NCBI GenBank assembly: GCA_000482145.1
Contig: AUXH01000303.1
Coordinates: 1-22,710, forward strand
Direction of reading: 5' to 3'
Source: Strigomonas culicis
Taxonomy: Eukaryota > Euglenozoa > Kinetoplastea > Trypanosomatida > Trypanosomatidae
DNA length: 22,710 nt
Shown here piece by piece: positions 18,909 to 22,710 of the stretch. The position numbers were made by a program, and so were the translations under genes. The notes below the pieces were generated by a model. That model was not told where the DNA came from and did no database searches. It saw only the letters and a list, made by a program, of their open reading frames with translations. Each line of letters starts with the position of its first letter. Within the stretch, counting starts at the first letter, position 1.

Positions 18909-19799
18909 TCATTAGAGATGCACTGAACTTTTTTTTTTCATTTCAGCACTACGAATAATAAAGACGAATTAAAGAAGAATAATGGGGATAAACTCTTCTT
19001 GCCCCACCCACCTTCCCCCTCCCCACCTCCATTTCTCTCTCATCTATGTTGAGTAAAAAAGAGAATGATACAATATGAAGGAAATCAAAATAGCAAAAAA
19101 GAAATGTTTTACTTATTATATGGTTGTTGTTGTTTTGTCGTGTGGTGATATTTTCTCACTACTATTATCATGTCGGTTCTTTTTTTTTTTTTTGCTTTAC
19201 AAATTGTCTGTTTGTTTTTCTTTTTTTTTTCTTTTTATGTTCTCTTTTCTTTTTTTTGCGAAAAAAAATTATAATGAAGATGAACGAAAAATGAAAAAAA
19301 AAAGAAGCAGACAAGCCAAAAAAAAAAGCGTGACAAATATATATCAAATAATAAAACAGAATAAAAAAAACAAAAAAATACACTTAAAATAGCAAAAAAA
19401 AAGAGGAAGCATAAAATGCTTAAAATGAAATGTGACGTAGTTCTTCATTTTCTGCGATTTGTTTTGAGCGAAGAAAAGAAAAAGCAAACAAGCAAGTAAA
19501 CAAAAAACAAAAACAAAAAAAGGCGATTCAAAAAGTGTTGTTCGTGTTTTAAAAGCAAACTATACATATTCATATATACTCTATATAAAAAAAAACAAAA
19601 AAACAAAAACAATCATAACAATGGCGGTTGGAAACATGCACATATGAGACAGTCGTGTAAGTGCTCTCCCCAGATAGCATCATCAGGAACTGTAGCAGGA
19701 CGGTTTGGATTCCCTCACACATACCCATTCTTCCGCCCTCTTCTTTTTTTTTCTCTCCCTTTTGCTTTCCCAAAAAGACAAAAACAAAAAGCAAAAAAA

Positions 19800-20035
19800 G
19801 GATCTCGAACGCTCCATTCACCGTGGCGACGACACGCGGTGACACGATCTCTGTCGCATGCTGTAGCGGCCGCACTGCAGTTACAGCACTATCCCTCGGA
19901 GATACGCGAGGGTGAGAGCGAGCGGCGGCGGTAGCGCATCAGTGTGCGGTGAGCGGCTCCGGCTGTGCGCGCGCCCGGGGAGGCAGGAGGCAGAGGAGGG
20001 GTGTGTCAGCATGAACCATCTTGGTTCGTCGCGTT
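19800..20035 (+). other. GC-rich island with several perfect short hairpins
   Basis: This stretch is clearly richer in G and C than the surrounding spacer. It contains GCTGTA at 19860-19865 pairing with TACAGC at 19882-19887, CCCTCG at 19893-19898 pairing with CGAGGG at 19907-19912, and GAACCA at 20013-20018 pairing with TGGTTC at 20022-20027 across a 3-nt loop. No long frame with neighbour-like coding character passes through it. It could be a structured UTR element, a small non-coding RNA locus or a decayed gene remnant; nothing seen decides among these. Confidence 0.4.
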
Positions 20036-20210
20036 AGGGTGTTTAGTCCTTTTTTTTTGTTATCTTTACAAACCCATGATTGTCTGCTCATGTTCGTGTG
20101 TCTGCCTTTTGCATGGCAACCTCATCTATATTCGATTTGATATCATCCTTATGTGCCTTTTTTTCGTTTTCTTTCTTCCTTTGCTCTTCAGCTACACCTC
20201 TTGCCTTTAG

Positions 20211-20234
20211 TGTGTGTGTGTGTGTGTGTGTGTG
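20211..20234 (+). repeat. (TG)12 dinucleotide microsatellite
   Basis: Twelve TG units follow a pyrimidine-rich stretch (about 20157-20208) and two AGs (20190-20191 and 20209-20210), so the repeat sits just past possible splice acceptors. Confidence 0.85.
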
Positions 20235-20581
20235 TTTATTCTGCATCCAATCTTCCTTCTCTCCGCTTCGCTCTGTGTGTGCTCTCTACCTGGTGCCAGC
20301 CGATACAGGGTAGTTTAGATTCTCGAGAGGGGAAGGATCGTTTTTGCATACACACATACTGTTGTGTGCTGCAAGGTAGATATACGATCCTTAGACACCG
20401 CTAAAAACACAAATAAACAAACAAACAAAAACACGCAAAGGAGGGTTTTTCTAATTAGGTTTCTTATCTATTTTACAGAACTCTCTTTTTTTTTGACTGT
20501 GGGCTTATTATTGCTTTTATTGTTATTATTCGCTTCATTTTTTTATCGTTTTTCTTTTTACTTTTCTTCTATCAATACTGC

Positions 20582-20879
20582 AGTAAAGATAATAAGAGGC
20601 GTGCGTTTATAGTACAGTACTATCTATAAACCGACCAACAAGTAAAAAAAAAAGCTCAGAGAAAAAAAGAAAGAGGAGAGAAGGAGAGAGATAGAGAGAG
20701 ATAGATAGGAATATAGATAGAGATAGAGATACGTATACACTTGTTTTATATTTCTATCTCTCACACCTTTTATTTACTATTACTTTTTTTTTTTTACCTT
20801 GTTGCCATCCTTCCGCTATCTCTCAATCCTTCCCTTTTTTATTATTGATTCATTTGGCATTTGTTCTCCCTTTTTTTAA
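20582..20879 (+). promoter_or_regulatory. Splice-acceptor candidate and purine/pyrimidine leader of the right-hand gene
   Basis: A T-rich tract at about 20515-20574 is followed by AG at 20582-20583, which would give a leader of about 297 nt free of ATG. The leader would hold a purine block (about 20642-20730) and then a pyrimidine block (about 20737-20877). GAGAGATAG occurs twice (20686-20694 and 20696-20704), and its exact reverse complement CTATCTCTC occurs twice (20754-20762 and 20816-20824). From 20729 to 20902 there is no AG at all, so the first AG after the second pyrimidine tract is inside the annotated coding region at 20903-20904. Confidence 0.45.
20609..20623 (+). repeat. 15-nt near-perfect palindrome
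   Basis: ATAGTAC at 20609-20615 and GTACTAT at 20617-20623 are reverse complements around a single central A. It lies just after the acceptor candidate at 20582-20583, so it may be in the leader of the right-hand gene. Confidence 0.5.
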
Positions 20880-22710
20880 ATGTCCGCTTCACCCCCGACC
20901 GCAGCCTGCACGACGGGCGCTCCGTCGCCGTGTGCGCCGCTGCCACTCCCCCCGTCGCCCCACCGCTCCCCTTCTCGCGGCGGCGCGGCGGTCATGCGCC
21001 AGCTGTACATCCCCACAGCGGAGGCCGCCTCCACGGCCGACGACGCGCAGAGCGCGCCGGAGGGGGTAGGCGCGGCCGCGCGCCCGAGCCCGACGGGGCG
21101 GCGCCCCCCCGCCATCGTCGTGCTGGCCATCCACTCCCCGGCGAGCGCGTCGGTGCCGGTGCTCCAGTCGCAGTCGGACGTCGAGGGGCGGGCCGCAGCC
21201 CCTTCGCCGCCGCCGCCGGCCGCGGAGCCCGGCTCGCCGACGCCGTGGCACGACGTGCGAAACATCAGCACGTACAGCAAGCACAACACCACCGTCACGA
21301 CGGAGAGCACCGCGGCGGAGCGGCGCGATGAGCCGCGCGGCGCGGCTGCCTCCTGCAGCGCCTACCTGCCGCGCCGCGTGTGCGACCGCATCCGGCACTG
21401 GAACCACGACACGGTGCTGCCGCCGGCCGAGGCGCTGCCGCCGCTGTCGGCGCCCGACACGGAGGACGACGAGGGTGGCAGCGAGGCGGCGGCCTCCCCG
21501 CTCCAGCGCGAGGCGCGCCAGCGCGCGGCGCGCCTCGCCGCGCTCGCTGCTCCGCTGCGCGGCGGCCCGCGCCGGCTGCCCAGCCACGCGCGGCTCAAGG
21601 ACCGCCCGAACGCGAGCACGACGCTCAGCAGCGCGCCGTCCTGCGACCGCGGCTCGCCGCACGCGCCGCTGCCGGTGCGGCGCGGCGGGCCACCGCAGAC
21701 GGCGGCGGCGGCTCCCGTGCCCTCCTACGCGCGCGGCACGCTGTGCGGAGGCGGCTACGTGAAGACCACCCCCACGCCGTCGGGCCCCCCGTCGCCGACC
21801 GCGGGCCGGCCGCGCCGGAAGAAGCCGGACGCGGAGGACGCGGCGGAGGCGCCGCCGCCGCCGCCGGTGGAGCGCCGCGCGCCGGTGGTGGCGTTCGACG
21901 TGCGATCGGACAGCCCGCCGTGCGCCCACCCCCGCACCGTGAGCGGCCCGGCGGAGGGCACGCCCTTCAGCTTCGCGACGGTGCGCGACCCGGGCTCGCG
22001 GTCGCCCGAGTCGCCGCCGTCGGTGCCGCCGCCGCGGAGCCGGCAGAACAGCCTCTTCATGCTGCGCCGCCAGTCGCTCGGGGACGACATGCAGGCGCTG
22101 CTGCAGAACGCGCGGCAGTCGACGGTGCGGCACCTGGAGCAGCACAAGGAGCTGACCACGTCCCTGCTGCGGGCGATCCCGCGGCTCGACTTTACGCGGC
22201 TGCGGCGGCAGAGCATGCTGAGCGTCGGCAGCAGCCTCTTCCCGGCCGCCATCCCGGAGGAGGAGGAGGACACGTGCTACTACTACTACCGGGACCACGC
22301 GCGCAGCGGCGCCGCCACCGGCAGCAGCAGCTGCTCCTGCTCCTACATGGACGAGGAGTACCTGGTCGACGCGGACGGCAACGAGGTGGTCGAGCCGGAG
22401 CTGGTGGAGCTGGCGGCTACTGCTGCAGCGGCGGCGGCGGTGGAGACCGACGGCGAGGAGGCCGCGTCGCACCCCTTCCGCTCGCCGGTGCCGGACGAGC
22501 TCGACGCCGCGTCCGCGTCGCTCTCGCTGTCCTCCCCCACGCCGCTCGCCGCCGCGGCTGCGGCCGCCGCCAACACACGGCCGAGGGCCGGGCGCCGCGG
22601 CAGCGAGAGCGGGTCCGCGCCGCCCGGCGTGCGGCCCGCCGCCGCCGCCACCCATCCGCACGGCGCGGCCAAGAAGGCGCGGGGCGGCGTCCAGCACCCG
22701 AACGACCTGC
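20880..22710 (+). CDS. Unrecognised, largely disordered protein with RRQS sites, 5' part only (3' end outside window)
   Basis: I translated this frame through the whole interval: it stays open for 610 codons from the ATG at 20880 to the right edge. The protein is rich in Pro, Ala, Ser and Arg and looks mostly disordered, with no recognised catalytic domain, signal peptide or membrane segment. The least disordered part is about residues 386-450: RSRQNS at 386-391, RRQS at 396-399, a helical stretch (QALLQNARQ...LEQHKEL), then RLRRQS at 440-445. These fit basophilic kinase or 14-3-3 style sites by pattern only. An acidic block follows, then YYYY, CSCS and DEEY motifs and a poly-Ala tract. The sharp switch from AT-rich to GC-rich sequence at 20880 supports this start; Met39 (20994) is the alternative if splicing occurs at 20904. 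Function unknown. Confidence 0.8.
   Translation, partial: MSASPPTAACTTGAPSPCAPLPLPPSPHRSPSRGGAAVMRQLYIPTAEAASTADDAQSAPEGVGAAARPSPTGRRPPAIVVLAIHSPASASVPVLQSQSDVEGRAAAPSPPPPAAEPGSPTPWHDVRNISTYSKHNTTVTTESTAAERRDEPRGAAASCSAYLPRRVCDRIRHWNHDTVLPPAEALPPLSAPDTEDDEGGSEAAASPLQREARQRAARLAALAAPLRGGPRRLPSHARLKDRPNASTTLSSAPSCDRGSPHAPLPVRRGGPPQTAAAAPVPSYARGTLCGGGYVKTTPTPSGPPSPTAGRPRRKKPDAEDAAEAPPPPPVERRAPVVAFDVRSDSPPCAHPRTVSGPAEGTPFSFATVRDPGSRSPESPPSVPPPRSRQNSLFMLRRQSLGDDMQALLQNARQSTVRHLEQHKELTTSLLRAIPRLDFTRLRRQSMLSVGSSLFPAAIPEEEEDTCYYYYRDHARSGAATGSSSCSCSYMDEEYLVDADGNEVVEPELVELAATAAAAAAVETDGEEAASHPFRSPVPDELDAASASLSLSSPTPLAAAAAAAANTRPRAGRRGSESGSAPPGVRPAAAATHPHGAAKKARGGVQHPNDL

Larger units (their letters stand above)
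17364..20879 (+). other. 3.5-kb AT-rich spacer without a convincing gene
   Basis: This is the longest non-coding stretch in the window. 17364-17800 is A-rich and should be the start of the MKT1L 3' UTR. 17820-18470 alternates T- and A-rich. 18550-18960 holds two AAT repeats. 19040-19800 alternates T-rich (about 19110-19260) and A-rich blocks. 19800-20035 is a GC-rich island. 20040-20600 is pyrimidine-rich with a TG repeat, and 20640-20877 is a purine block followed by a long pyrimidine block. Short open frames exist but are AT-rich, repeat-driven and unlike the neighbouring genes in codon use. I see no tRNA or rRNA. Small RNA genes without strong primary-sequence signals cannot be excluded by eye. 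Confidence 0.6.

Noticed and set aside
20022..20040. GGTTCG resembling a tRNA T-arm/B box, and a nearby TTAGGG
   Set aside because: No acceptor stem, anticodon arm or A box is present, and a single TTAGGG is not a telomeric array.
19644..20404. Several short plus-strand frames of 77-96 codons around the GC-rich island
   Set aside because: They overlap in different phases, run through poly-T, poly-A and TG repeats, and none shows coherent codon bias.

Overview
This window looks like nuclear DNA of a trypanosomatid (Kinetoplastea). All six coding regions lie on the plus strand, none shows an intron, and each is a long GC-rich reading frame separated from the next by AT-rich spacers full of poly-T, CT and A tracts, the arrangement expected of a polycistronic unit resolved by spliced-leader trans-splicing and polyadenylation. 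The five complete or 3'-complete genes end in TAA, TGA, TAA, TAG and TAG, so all three stops are used and the genetic code appears standard. I cannot name the species. The gene order RAB21 - NOT1 - MetRS - MKT1L matches my recollection of a syntenic block on Trypanosoma brucei chromosome 10 (NOT1, MetRS and MKT1L adjacent there), which should be confirmed.

Layout: 3-719, 3' end of an unrecognised gene; 1034-1762, a Rab21-like endosomal GTPase; 2303-8815, NOT1, the scaffold of the CAF1-NOT deadenylase complex; 9299-11578, methionyl-tRNA synthetase with an N-terminal GST-like domain; 12810-17363, an MKT1-like protein with a very long Q/N/P/G-rich N-terminal region and an apparently nuclease-dead XPG-like domain; 17364-20879, a 3.5-kb spacer without a convincing gene but with microsatellites, a GC-rich structured island and a purine/pyrimidine inverted-repeat region; 20880 to the right edge, the start of a long, mostly disordered protein with Arg-Arg-Gln-Ser sites. 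This last frame has no stop before the window edge.

Functionally, the centre of the window is about mRNA fate and translation. NOT1 assembles the machinery that removes poly(A) tails. MKT1-family proteins in trypanosomes act with PBP1 and LSM12 to stabilise mRNAs and promote their translation. MetRS supplies Met-tRNA for initiation and elongation. Because trypanosomatids do little gene-by-gene transcriptional control, the regulatory interest lies in the UTRs: a UGUA cluster, a (CA)14 tract just before the MetRS start, hairpins, and an ambiguous trans-splice/start arrangement at the right-hand gene. I found no CRISPR array, insertion sequence, tRNA or rRNA. The most unusual protein is the MKT1-like one; I do not see a wholly new multi-gene system.
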